This document shows positions 11,901 to 23,700 of a DNA stretch of 45,276 nucleotides, one piece after another. The stretch is from contig JAYMGJ010000786.1 of assembly GCA_037178675.1 (NCBI GenBank), positions 1-45,276 of the forward strand. Direction: 5' to 3'. The notes below the pieces were generated by a model. It worked only from the letters and a program-made list of their open reading frames with translations. It had not been told where the DNA came from and searched no databases. The translations under genes were made by a program, and so were the position numbers. Source of the stretch: Scleroderma bovista. Taxonomy: Eukaryota; Basidiomycota; Agaricomycetes; Boletales; Sclerodermataceae. Numbering within the stretch: the stretch's first letter is position 1; each line of letters begins with the position of its first letter.

Positions 11901-14900
11901 CGGTTGTGAAGACGTTGCTCGGTAGTTTCCTGAGAGGAGGGCCCGTGGATTATCTGTAGGAGACCCGTTTTGTTTGGACGTTATTTTAACTGATCTACGC
12001 AGGTATGTCGACGAAACCCAAGACAACCTTATTGTAGATGTCCTATGTCCGTGCATCAGTTCACTAGTGTGTTCTACATTGACACATCGTAACAGTATTA
12101 AGGTTACTTTGTCGCAAGCCTGAAGGGTTGTTTTGGGCTGGGGACACCGCTCAGACAATCTCTGCGGGCTGTAGTTTCCGCTTTGCTGATCTCAAGGCGT
12201 TCATTCATCGGATTGAGGTAATTAGTGATTTCTTTTTTGATGGGTCATCAAGACTTTTTATCCCCGTCTGTAGGCGGATGCGAGGATGCCGATTGAAAAG
12301 CCCCGATCGAAACCCGCTACTTTCCAACTCGTCGTCAATTACCGCTCCCATAATGGCATCATCAACTGTGCACATGCGGTTGTGGAGCTCATTACTATGT
12401 TTTGGCCATATACTATCGACACTTTACAATCTGAACATGGGTTGATCAGCGGGCCGGAACCGGTATTTTTCACTGGTTGGGATGATCAAACCTTCCCGTT
12501 TAAACAGCTCTTTTCTGGGCTTAAGTACGTATGCTCAGTATTGTTATCCGAGTATCCCCTGCTTAATATCGCGGTGAATGTGAATGAAAAGGGAAAAGCA
12601 TGGCGAATTAGGCGCTCATCAATGTCGGTATTTCACTTGAATTTCGCCGGCCCTCGCTAATAAGTCTATCTAGGCCTACTTGTTAGAGACGATGCTGCGC
12701 GGACGCGGTTTAAACAAGAGATCGGGGTTGAAGGTGTCATCTTGTGCGCTGATAACATGTACTTTTTGAAACTGGCTAACAATATACATAGGACCCTCCA
12801 AGAGAGTAAAGGGCTTGAATTCGATGATGTTGGTACTTTTCAGTCACATTATCTCGTGGGCTGAGCGAATTTTAGGTGTTCCTTTATGAGTTCTTCAGGG
12901 ATTCTGTTGCCACTCACTCTCAGTGGCGCCTTGTCCTGCAGGCATGTGGGGACCGAGCGCACCTTGTTAACTCTCCAGTGGAAGGCGAAGGTCGGTATGC
13001 AGTACTGTGCACAGAGGTATGCATTCATGATTTACTCTTCCAGCCATTACTAACAACAATTAGTTGAAAAATCTCTATGTCGGTATCACACGAGCGAAGA
13101 AGAACCTATACATTCTGGATAGCTCGGAAAAAAGCAATCCCATGCAGGTATACTCATTCTTCGAGCGTCCCACGGTTTATGTTAATGTAATGCAGGTATT
13201 CTGGACCAAACGTGGTTTTATTAGCATCAGGGATGCCCCATCCTCAAGTACCAACATATTCCGGGGTTTTATGGAATCAACACCCGAACAGTGGGCAGAG
13301 TCAGGTCACAAGCTCTTTAATTATGGACGATTTGAGCAGGCCATCCACTGCTTCGAGCGCGCTAATTTACGTCGAGAAGTTGGAATTGCCAAGGCCTTCC
13401 AATTACGTGAGGAAGCAAAGTCCAATCTTCAACCTAGTGAACGCGAGAAGGCTTTCCGTGCCGCAGGTGACGCGTTCATCAAGTGCATCAAAGAGGCAAA
13501 CGGTATCGAAAGAACCAGCTACTATCGAGATGCTGCAAAATGCTTTGCATCGGCAGGTGACGTCCGTCAGGCGGCTAGTTTCTACATCACTTCCGAGGAT
13601 TTCGCAAGCGCAGCTAGACAATATCAAAAGGGCGAACACTTCGATGATCTCGTACGTTTACTGGAATGCAACCAGGAGAAGATATCCAAGTGGTATAGGG
13701 ACGAACTGTTCGAATCATGCGTTAGGCATTACTATGGAAAGAAAATTTTGAGGTTCTTCCCACTTTATCCCTGTCTGCACAGTGCAGTGCTACACTGATG
13801 TGACTACCTAGCCCGCCTAGCCCCTTGTTCCCATCAACCGAAGAAGAACTGGATTACTTGGAGAAGAAGAACATGGATGATTCACGCATATTGATCTTAG
13901 AATCGAAAGGGAGATTCATCGAGGCAGCTGAAGTTCAAATCGTTCGTGGAAACTTAACACAGGCCTTCCAGCTACTCCTTAAAGATTCAACATGTGAAGA
14001 TGCTAACCAGCGTGCAGCTGAAATAGCCCTGAACAACATATGGAAAGAGTGCTCGTTTGGTATGCCTGTACAAGAGAAGCTGCAGCAGAAGGGCTCCCTT
14101 GCTCGTCGTGTTTTAGAGTGCATTCAAGAAATCCCGCTTGAACGTCTAAGCATTTCTGACAGAGACCAGGTATGTCTGAGGTATTGAGTCGTCTTTCAGA
14201 AGAGCACTCATCGTGCAATTTAGATCTGCTTATTCCGAGCCATACAGAATTTCGCTCCGTTGGACCAGCTGTATGAAATGGGCCAGGAGTTCCTTCGTCG
14301 AGGAGACCAAGCCGTCGCACTCCTGGTCTTTGATATGCAGGTTTCGACGTTACTTGATCGAGAGGTTTTGTATTCTGCGGAGTCGAGTACGTTCTTCGAA
14401 GATTTTGAGAGATACTTCCGCCTTCTCTCCTCGCTCGTGTCCTGCGGTTTACCCCTCATCAGTCACCAATGGAGAAGAGTTTTAGGGATCAAAGGGTTGG
14501 CCGATAACTACTACTTGGTCCAAGAGGGAACATTCTTGTTCAAGAAGTTTGCATCTAATCGATTCACATTTGTAGAGCTCAACCTCCGCTTGAAGGAGAA
14601 ATTAGGCGCACTCCTCTACACCAAAGTCCTTGCCGAGGAGAATCTATGTCGTACTTCAGGGATTTTCGTGCTACCATGTCTATTCTTCACTGTGGATGGC
14701 CATTGCCCTGACAGACCTTGTCCAGACGAGCACCTCCCGAAATCGTTATTGAATCCTGCACAGTATAACATGAAAGTCGATGTCCACCTCCAGCAAATAC
14801 GTATCCTAGGATTGGTGTATTCTGCACTACCGCAGGACCGGAATGCAAGGTAATATTGTTTCCGACTCTAAACTTCAATGGCATGGTTAACGGCCCTTGT

Positions 14901-16232
14901 ATCTAGTATGCAACTGTGGCTGCATCGTTTGTATACAGCAGTTCATCCTCCGATCTATTTCCAGGGGTCGGTTGCCGATTTGAACTTGTCTTGCATTCGC
15001 GATGCTCCCGAATGCATCGAGATTGTGAAGAAATGGATTCACGATACCATCGAGTGGCTTGCGCGAGGTGACCAACCACAAGACTATTTGATGGAAATCA
15101 TACGTTTAGGTCGACTTTTGTCGGCATTCAGTAACGTTCTCCCACTTGTGGCCTTGGTCTCACATAAGGGACATCGCGTGTCCTATGGTGAATTGCGCTG
15201 CCATCAAGGACCAGCTGATAACGTTGCAAGGGATATTGTCTTATCCCTTTATGGATCGATTCAAAATTCTATATCATGTGGAGTATCGGCCCTTCGGTAA
15301 CGTGCTTCCATATCACTTCTATGAACGGCGGCTTACTATTTTTTGTAGTTTTCTCATGCGGATGAATTTTCGCATAGATTTATCAGTTGTATGCGATTTC
15401 TTCGAAGAGATTTGCAGTGAGATCGTCATATCGTCGCACCTTCGCCCTCCCCGCGGTTACACTACCCTTCACGACCTTGTGGTACCGCGGAGATGGATAG
15501 CAAATTCAAATAAGCTTGCTACTGTGAAAGAGCTATTTATTTATAGATTCTTACGCTTTGCAAGAAGTTTGATGGACCGTCTTTGCTCGGGTCGAGCTTG
15601 GAGTGCGTCATATGTTGGCGTCACTGACTGTGAATCTAACTCTTATTAACAGGGAAGTTTGTTCTACCTCGGAACAGAGATCCAATTTTGGACATTAGTA
15701 CGGCCAAATTGTATGTTTCAACGAAGCCTGTTCATTGTACTGGGACTAAATCGTTGGAACTTAGGTATCGAATGCTCTGCATCGGTGTGTCCAAAATCTG
15801 CCCTGAGTACCGAAACTGACTGACAGCATGTTGCAAGTTGGATACAACATCTGCGATGTCGAAGCCAATGCAGAAGTTAGCAATATGATTGCCGAAATCT
15901 TGTTTCCACGACCACCGAACCAATGTATTCCTCTGTACGCCTACTACCTCCTGATATCAAGTTTATGTGGCTTTCTGAACATAATGTCTTATAGCAACCT
16001 GCTCCGTCCAAGCTGCTTGGCCGCGATCCAGTCTTTCGATAACGGTGCAACAATTCAGGACATGGTACACCTGGTCCACAAAAACAGTCGTCATGCCAGC
16101 CCAGTCCCGTCTAGCATTGCACGACTTGTTTACGAGAATGTTGCTGACATCCCACGTCTACTAACTCAATTCCGACATGCCTCTCTGCGAACGGCAGATG
16201 GTCCGGGCACAGAAACAAGGAAAGGAGAATGA
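8994..16232 (+). CDS. large SF1 (UvrD/TRANK1-like) helicase with TPR-like region, copy 1, C-terminally shortened
   Basis: This is a many-intron gene; the start MEDRLGDTVK at 8994 joins exon 2 at 9136 in frame. The helicase motifs come in order: Walker A G-R-S-G-T-G/K-T-T (about 10890-10985, split by an intron between the last Gly and Lys), motif Ia PKPRQLFVTKS, Walker B-like YVDETQD (about 12003), motif III GDTAQT (about 12140), motif IV NYRSHNG (about 12340), ESKGLEFDDV (about 12800) and motif VI GITRAKKNLYILD (about 13082). Helical TPR-like repeats follow (about 13290-14170: YGRFEQAIHCFERA, YYRDAAKCFASAGD). A C-x4-C-x3-H site (CPDRPCPDEH) lies near 14700. The nearest well-known relatives are TRANK1-type UvrD helicases; role and substrate (RNA or DNA) are unknown. 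It is paralogous throughout to copy 2. It ends with a non-homologous TADGPGTETRKGE and so lacks the about 200-residue tail of copy 2. Reading frames join without obvious disruption elsewhere. Exact exon borders were checked only at key motifs. Confidence 0.8.
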
Positions 16233-16555
16233 AGACACCTCCAAAGATTCTCCATCTGGGCCAGTCCCTAGCCATGCCACATGATCAGTGTCCAAACTGG
16301 GCTGCCAAGAAATATGACAGTATGCTTTAGAGTATGACCCTAGTACGGTACTATCATACGTACTAATTTCATGCAATGATATTCAGCTTGCAAGGTGGTG
16401 ATGATCGACTCGTGGTACATGAATCCTGAGGCGAAATGATAGGTTCTAGTTCAGCCCTTAAGGTTATCTGATAGGCGGACTCAAACGAGAGAAGACGTGT
16501 CGGCAATTGACCGTTACTAGCCTACGTACCACTTGGTCTGAATGTCGCTTCTCAC
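16233..16555. other. intergenic, downstream of helicase copy 1
   Basis: I recognise no gene. The three forward frames carry stops soon after the end of copy 1, and nothing resembles the missing C-terminal tail present in copy 2. Confidence 0.4.
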
Positions 16556-16559
16556 GAGT

Positions 16560-17540
16560 GTGAGGGTGTGACTCCAAAGTCGGGAAGAGGGGCCACACCG
16601 CATGTTGACAAAGATACTCGCTTTCGCTGTTGGTTAATGCTCACACCTTGCAAGCCAGATAGGTGACATGATCGACAGGATAGACCAGACATCTGCAACA
16701 TGATGTCTGTTCTGCCCAACCGTTCTGGATGCGTTTGCGTGGAAGGTGTGTGCAGAGGTGTGCAGACAAAGATCATCCTAGATCTCTCTTTGCGTCGTTT
16801 CAACACTTGATTCGCGCCATCGTCATTCAGCCCTAGTGGAATTCACTGTGATTGAATCCAAATGAAGGGCAGACTCGGTGATACAGTCGAATACTGTAAC
16901 CGATCTCCTTTCCGATCCCAAACTATTCGTATACAAATTTTCTGATAAGTAGCTTCTCCGTCTAGTGCGACGGTGGTGACATACCCGGTTTACAGCGTTA
17001 TCGGAACCAAACACTGCCAACATCTTTGCCACCTTCCTCGGTGATCCTCGGGAACTATCTCTTCGTTTGTTCCGGAGCTCCTCAATGCTCTCTTGGAGGG
17101 TGGAATTATGGCAACTGAACACATGCAATATTATGTAATTGACTCCAGTTGCATTAGGGGTCCACGGGAAAGAATTAATTAGGAAAACGCTGGACCCACG
17201 AGACATTTCGGGGCATCAAAGACCCAATCAATGCACCGCATGTTTTCTAAAGTGAGCGGCGAAGATCGTGGTCAACGGGGACCTTTGCAAACACGCCTAG
17301 TGCACGTTGATTTTGGACCTCCTGAAACGAAGCAAGGTTTCGATGGGATGCACATATAGAGCCTCGGCGACCGTTACTGTCAGCAAGTAGTTGGGTAAAG
17401 CAGGAACGAAAAGGAGTAGGATGACCACCTACTATCGGCTCAGGTACAAACAAAAGTAAACATTCTGGCAGCACTTGGATGGAACGCCCGCAGAGCTTAG
17501 ATGGTAGGTTCAGCTGCTGTGATCCAACAGCGATTAGCAC
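16560..17540 (-). pseudogene. scrambled relic of a third helicase copy (5' end only), middle block inverted
   Basis: Three blocks match the 5' region of helicase copy 1. Plus-strand 16560-16770 is the reverse complement of about 9265-9450 (shared CGTTCTGGATGCGTTTG-like and TTGGTTAATGCTCACACCTTGCA). Block 16800-17100 matches about 8910-9250 in the direct orientation (ATTCACTGTG, GACTCGG-GATACAGTC, TCCTTTC-GATCCCAAACT). Block 17120-17540 is the reverse complement of about 8510-8870. Read on the minus strand the order equals the parent order, but the central block is flipped. Stops and small indels break all frames. The copied segment ends within the N-terminal coding region, so no helicase motif is included. 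Confidence 0.75.
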
Positions 17541-17782
17541 GCTGGGTGACCCTATGGACTAATTGAGTTCCCGTCGGACTCTGACTCAGTGGACCTGGCA
17601 AGTTTTCGTACAGGGGGATCTCCGCTCTTTTCTATTTGGAAGGCGAAAGGTCACCTCCCTCAAAGAGAAATGGGCGCAACTTGTGATATCGAAGGCCGTC
17701 CATTTGAAGCCTCGCGCAGCAAAGCCAACGCTTAAAAGCCCTTGTCCCCAACCCACGAAATTGCTTCACTGTCTTCGCAGCC
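17541..17782 (+). promoter_or_regulatory. upstream region of helicase copy 2
   Basis: This short stretch lies between the relic and the start codon of copy 2. The start context CGCAGCCATGG is a good eukaryotic initiation context. I see no clear TATA box; a pyrimidine-rich stretch (CTTGTCCCCAACCC) lies just upstream. Confidence 0.35.
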
Positions 17783-20700
17783 ATGGTCCCCCTCGACCTC
17801 CGCAAGTTTTCTGTTGACCGACTTCGCACAAAAAGTGGTCGCCGGGATGCGTCGGCGCATCTTAGCGCTGTGTTAGCAACCGCCGGTGCTGATGGCACTT
17901 GTATCAAGCAAATTGTGACCGATTTACTCTCCGTCCCGAATCTGTTTCCCTACTTATGCTCTGGTGAGTCGCTTGTGTCAATAATTTGTAGCGATGGACT
18001 TCACGGAAACAGTATCGTCCGTTTTTCCTACCTTGCATACCAGAATCATGGCCGCCTTTCCGGTTGAGCCCGTTGATCTCCTCGGATCCTTTGCCAGGAA
18101 TCTCCTGACCGAATTGTCGACTCTTTTCTATGCCTTCCCCTCGAATGCTTTCACCACCGAAGGTTCACAAATGGTTTCGCACTACAAACACTACATCACC
18201 CATGTGTGGGATGTGCTTTCCACCTTGCTGGAAACAGACTTCACTGCCCTTACTACTTCGAACCGAACTCATGGTAAATCACGAAAAACAAAAAATAGGA
18301 ATTTTGCGCCGCGGTTCAACGAAGCCCCTTTCAACAATCTTGAGATCGGTATACCCTCGAATGCTTCGGAAGCTTCCAAGACGTCGGCTGGAATACTCCG
18401 CGCTCTAAGCCAGGCTTTACAAGTACATAGTATTGTTATTCTTGTTTGCTACTGGTTACTCATCGATCATCTCCTAGTTCTACCTAGATCTGTTATCCGA
18501 GCCTGCGCTAGCAAGTTCACTGGAAGAAGCGTACTTCAACTGGGGCCATCATGGCATCAGAGTACAAGATCCATCGGAGGTGCATAGTGAAGTGGTGGAA
18601 GATCCGTCACCTCCGTCGATCGTTTTTGAGGAGCGAACTCTTAAAGGTGCCCTCCAAACTGGTGGTATCGATGGGTTTGGTCCGTGGGAAATCATCATAT
18701 CCGATAGTGCCACGAAAGACCTCAGGGAGTTGAGGCGCGGCGACAAAAGTAAGGCCGCAATTGTTGTGAAGAGGATACAGTATGTGATGCTAGACATGAC
18801 GAAGTCTGCCTTGTCTGAACTCACTCAGACAGCTTTCAAAGGGCCACTTCTCTGGTAATAATCAGAGAAGACTCAACGGTCCATCACACGGCGTGCCCAT
18901 TTACCAAGCCGAAGTGCTTAGTGACCTCAGGATGGTCGTACGTCGTCTAATGAATTGACTAGTTCTAAGACTGACTTGCCCTCAAGTATCAAATTGACTG
19001 TGTACTAGATGACGACGAAAAGGTCAGTGAATTCTCATTTGCAAAACTGAAGTCTCATTTCCTCCCAGGCAGAACATCAAGGTTTGGAACCTGACTTGCG
19101 GAGTTCATTGACACTCATTATTTTCTACGAAAGTTATCAAGATACATGGTATCTGTACACACAAAGACCTCAGTCACATTTGGGAATCCCTTAGCAAGTA
19201 TTTGGCTCGAGGAAAAGAATATCAAGATAGGTAGGTTTCATAAATTCTATTCTCCAAGACGGCACAGTTTACCTTGCGCAGGTGCACCTTTAGACAGCAG
19301 ACACCGGGTACCGATGTATACACCCCTGCATCCTTCCCTCGAAAGCACTCCGCGTCCATCGACCGACCAACCCCCATCATGTTTGGTGATGGTGACTACC
19401 ATAGCGTTCGTGCACCATGTCATTGTCTTACTGTGTGCCACTCATCGTGCTCATCTATGCAACCATACTCGCGCATTCTGTACGTTGTCTCCTAAGTTCG
19501 GAGTGTGGGTCTAACGTTCTGTTTAGTCTTGATAAATATGTCAAATTTTCCAAGGTAGGCTCGCTTTTGACTCGGAATAACTTGAACTGATCCTGTTGAT
19601 GCCAGGCTTACTTGAATGGTTCGTTGGCTTTGATTCAGGTTCACAAACTTACTCCGAATGCAGGACTTATTGCTGACGAGGAGATCGACCTCCCCTTTCA
19701 GCTAACGTGCGCTGTTATTACTGACATGATTTGGATTATTCCTTAACATGTTCTATAGTCCCGATGAATGGGAAATTGTTCAGTGCCCGGCATCTAGTTT
19801 TGTCCTCGGAAGGGGTGGCTCCGGGTAAGCGGGCTATTTAAAAGGAGAATTATACTAATATGACATTACTTCCCCAGCAAGACTACGGTCATTCTATATA
19901 AGATGCTTGGAATTCATAGGGCCTGGGAGCAAAGCTCTGGACTTCCAAAGCCACGCCAAATATTTGTCACCAAATCCCGGGGCCTTCGCGCCAACGTCGA
20001 AGAAAACTTCAACAATTTGCTGGAGTCTTTGGCATTGGCGGGATGTACCCGGGAGGAGCTCAACCAACGTAGAGCTCGTTATGCAGGAAGGCAGAAAATC
20101 CCAACAACCAACTCATATAGTCCTCCAGAATGCCATCCAGGAACTCCCAAAAAATTCAGTGAATTGGGTGATCATGATTTCCCCCTTTTCATCACTTTCG
20201 ATCGTGTAGGCCGTGTTATACCTTCGTCACCCATGCTACACTAGTAACGACACGTCACAGTTGACAAAGATGATTGCTGCTGATCTCCAGGATGACACGC
20301 GCTGTCCACGATTGCTTGTCGATGACGACCCATTCGTGACCTATGATGTCTTTGAAAAAGCTTACTGGCCTCGGCTTTCCAAAGAAGCCACCAAGGGCTT
20401 GGGTATGGATAGATCCCGTGTTAGTTTCGTTCGTGCTGACTGCAATATGCATAGCGCCGTGGTTGGTTTTCAGCGAATTTATGGGCGAGTACCGTGTCAT
20501 TATTTCTTGGCATTCGCTGAACGGAAAAGTAGGCATCATCAAGGGGTCGGAAATGGCGTTAAAATGTTCCAAAGGCTTTTTGGATGAGCAATCCTACACT
20601 GATCTCTCTACCCGCGCCTACCCTATCTTCGCAGATCAAAGGAATATGCTGTATAACATTTTTCATTCCTATTGCAAGATTAAGCAAGGACATGACATGG

Positions 20701-23700
20701 CAGACAGGTTCGTGAGCATTACTTCACAAGTGCCAGTTGATTCTCATTCCCTTGTGCAAGAACGTATGAGATCTTGAAGGCGTTATTCTCCGGTGTTCCC
20801 TTGAAAGGGCAGCGGGTGGATTACATGTAGTGCTCCAACTGATGACGGCTTCCTCATCACTGACACCCAATCTGACAGGTATGTTGATGAAGTTCAGGAC
20901 GATCTGATTATAGACACCCTACGTGAGCCTATCGAAATTCGTTTTCCTGCCCTATGTTAACACAGGATAGTTTTGAGAATCTTATGCCGGAACCCCGAAG
21001 GTCTGTTCTGGGCAGGTGACACTGCTCAGACCATATCTGCGGGGTGCAGCTTCCGTTTCGAAGACCTGAAGGCCTTCATGTATCGCACTGAGGTGCGTGC
21101 TTGAACTATTATGTTCATGGTTCCAAGAGAGATTCTAGTTCTGTAGGCGGACCCAGCAATGGGGATCGAGAAGACGCGGGTAAAGCCCGCGATGTTCGAA
21201 CTAACGACGAATTACCGCTCGCATAGTGGAATCGTGAACTGTGCACAGGCAGTCATTGACCTTATAGTCCGTTTTCGGCCCAACACCATCGATGTTCTGC
21301 GACCCCAGCATAGTGTAATCCAGGGATTAGAGCCCATATGGTTCTCGGGGGAAGAAGCTGTATTTTCGCCTGAGCAATTCTTTGCTGGCCTGGAGTAGGA
21401 GTCTCTACATGTCGTTACTCTTGATTGTGCTGACACTTCTTGTGAAGGGCGAGTGACAGTGAACTTGGCTCTGAACAACGTTTGTTTCCAAATACTCATG
21501 CCCAACACCATATGTTATGACACTATTACAGGAATTCTCGTGCGGGACGATGCGTCTCGAGACCGACTGCGTGCCCTCATTGGAGAAAGAGCGCTGATCC
21601 TGTACGGAAGTTCGGAGTTTCCCTGATTCAGAATTCACTGACATAGAGTCTAGCACCATCCACGAGAGCAAGGGCTGTGAATACGACGACGTGAGAACCA
21701 TCATACCTCTGACACTGTGTGCTTGCTAAATTGCGCCTAGATATTCCTTTATAACTTCTTTGAGAACTCTTCTGTGGCGTACGCACAATGGCGCCTTGTC
21801 TTAAGTGCCTGCGGAGACAAGACAACATCTCTACCATTTACTAAGGATGAGAGCTGGTATGCATTGCTCTGTACGGAGGTGAGCATCCTTTCTGTCTATT
21901 GCAGGTTTTTATGCTGAGCTTCGAGCAGCTCAAAGTGCTCTATGTCGGGTTAACACGAGCAAGGAATAACCTTTACATCCTGGACAACTCTGAAAAGAGC
22001 CGGCCAATGCAGGTGTGAACTGATTACGGTGATCTTCCTGCCCATGCTCAATTACGACAGGAATTCTGGTCTTCCCGGAGTCTCCTCAGGCCCTCACCGC
22101 TGAACGCTAACATACTCGATTTTACAGCCTCGACTCGTCTAGAACAATGGGCAGCCTCTGGCCGGAAGCTACTTTTCGCGGAGAGGTATAAAGAAGCTAT
22201 CCACTGCTTCAAGCGAGGAGATGCGCCCCGTGAACTCCGGATTGCACAAGCTTTTCAACTGCGCGAGGACGCGAAATGCATCCTTGAAGCCCACGAACAA
22301 CAGCCAGCCTTTCTCGGCGCGGCTGAAGCTTTTAAGGGTTGCGCCGAAGAGGCCGCCGAGTCAGAAAGAGCTGACTATTACCGAAACGCCGCAGAATGTT
22401 ATTCCCGTGCTAGGGAAGCGAAAATCGCCGCCGATTTCTACACCCTCTGTGAAGACTTCGAGGAAGCTGCCAAACACTATGACCGTGCTAAGCATCATAA
22501 TGAAATCGTGCGCATGTTTGAGTGTCACCACAGGAAGATATCCCCCAACTATGATGGTATCCTGTTCGCTGTTTGTCGTCAGCACTACTGCCATCAAAAC
22601 ATGAGGTATAGTGATTCTCTCTAAGTTTGCGTCAATGCGTTGATGAGTAACTTTTAGACCACCAATGCCGCTGTTTCCATCAGTCGAGACAGAACTCGAA
22701 TATCTAGAGAAGGAAGGTTTAGATGGCGCCCGCATCCAAGTCTTGGAGTCCCATGGAAAATATGTCGAGGCGGCCGATGTCCACCTTCTGAATGGCGGGG
22801 TATTGGAGGCCATCCAATCTTGCCTGAAAGTCGAGGAAGATGAAACAGCATTCAAGCATGCCGTCGACATCATACTAGACGCCTTGTGGAAGGAGTGCTC
22901 CTTTACAATGCCAGCGCGAAAGATTTTGAAGCAGGGGACAACCACGGCGCATGTCCTAGAAATTGCGTTAAATCTTTCACAAACTCGTCTGAATGCGTCA
23001 AATGGAGACCAGGTACTGTACACCCCCCCTGTTATCCGTGTCGGGAAGGGAGCATCTTACTTAAATGAATGCTTCAGATACGCCTCTTTCAGGCACTGCA
23101 GCAAGCCCCCCATGAGGAGGTCTCCCAGTTGGGGCTGTCATTTCTTGACCGAGGTGACGATGCTTGCGCACTTGTTGCTTTCGACGCTGCTCTCTCATAC
23201 TGGCTGTCCATTCTATGCTCCTCGAGCCTCCCCGAAATGGACCAGTTACTGAAGCAATTTGGGACATACATCAAGCTTGTGGTTTCAATCATCTCTGATG
23301 CTGAACCCCTTGCTACGCAGCAAGCCAGAAGAGTTTTTGGCGTCACTGAACTCTCAGGCCATTCCTACACGGTTCGACAAGGCACGTTCCTCTACGATGG
23401 CACCAAATCCAATCGTTTCTTGAGGGTGGATCTTACCATCCGGCTGAAGGAACGACTGCGCACACGATTGTGCCACAAGGTCACCGAAGGAACTGAACTT
23501 TGGAGTCGAAACCCTCAGTTATCAGCTGTTTCGTGCCTCCCTTTCCTCGTCGACGGCATATGTCGCGATTCTCATTGCAAGCAAGGTCACATCCTGAAAT
23601 CATCTGAAAATCCAGGACAATACAATGCGCGTATTTCTATATGTCTTCGACAAATATGGATTCTCCACTTGATGCGTACCATGTACCCTCAGGAAGTCTG

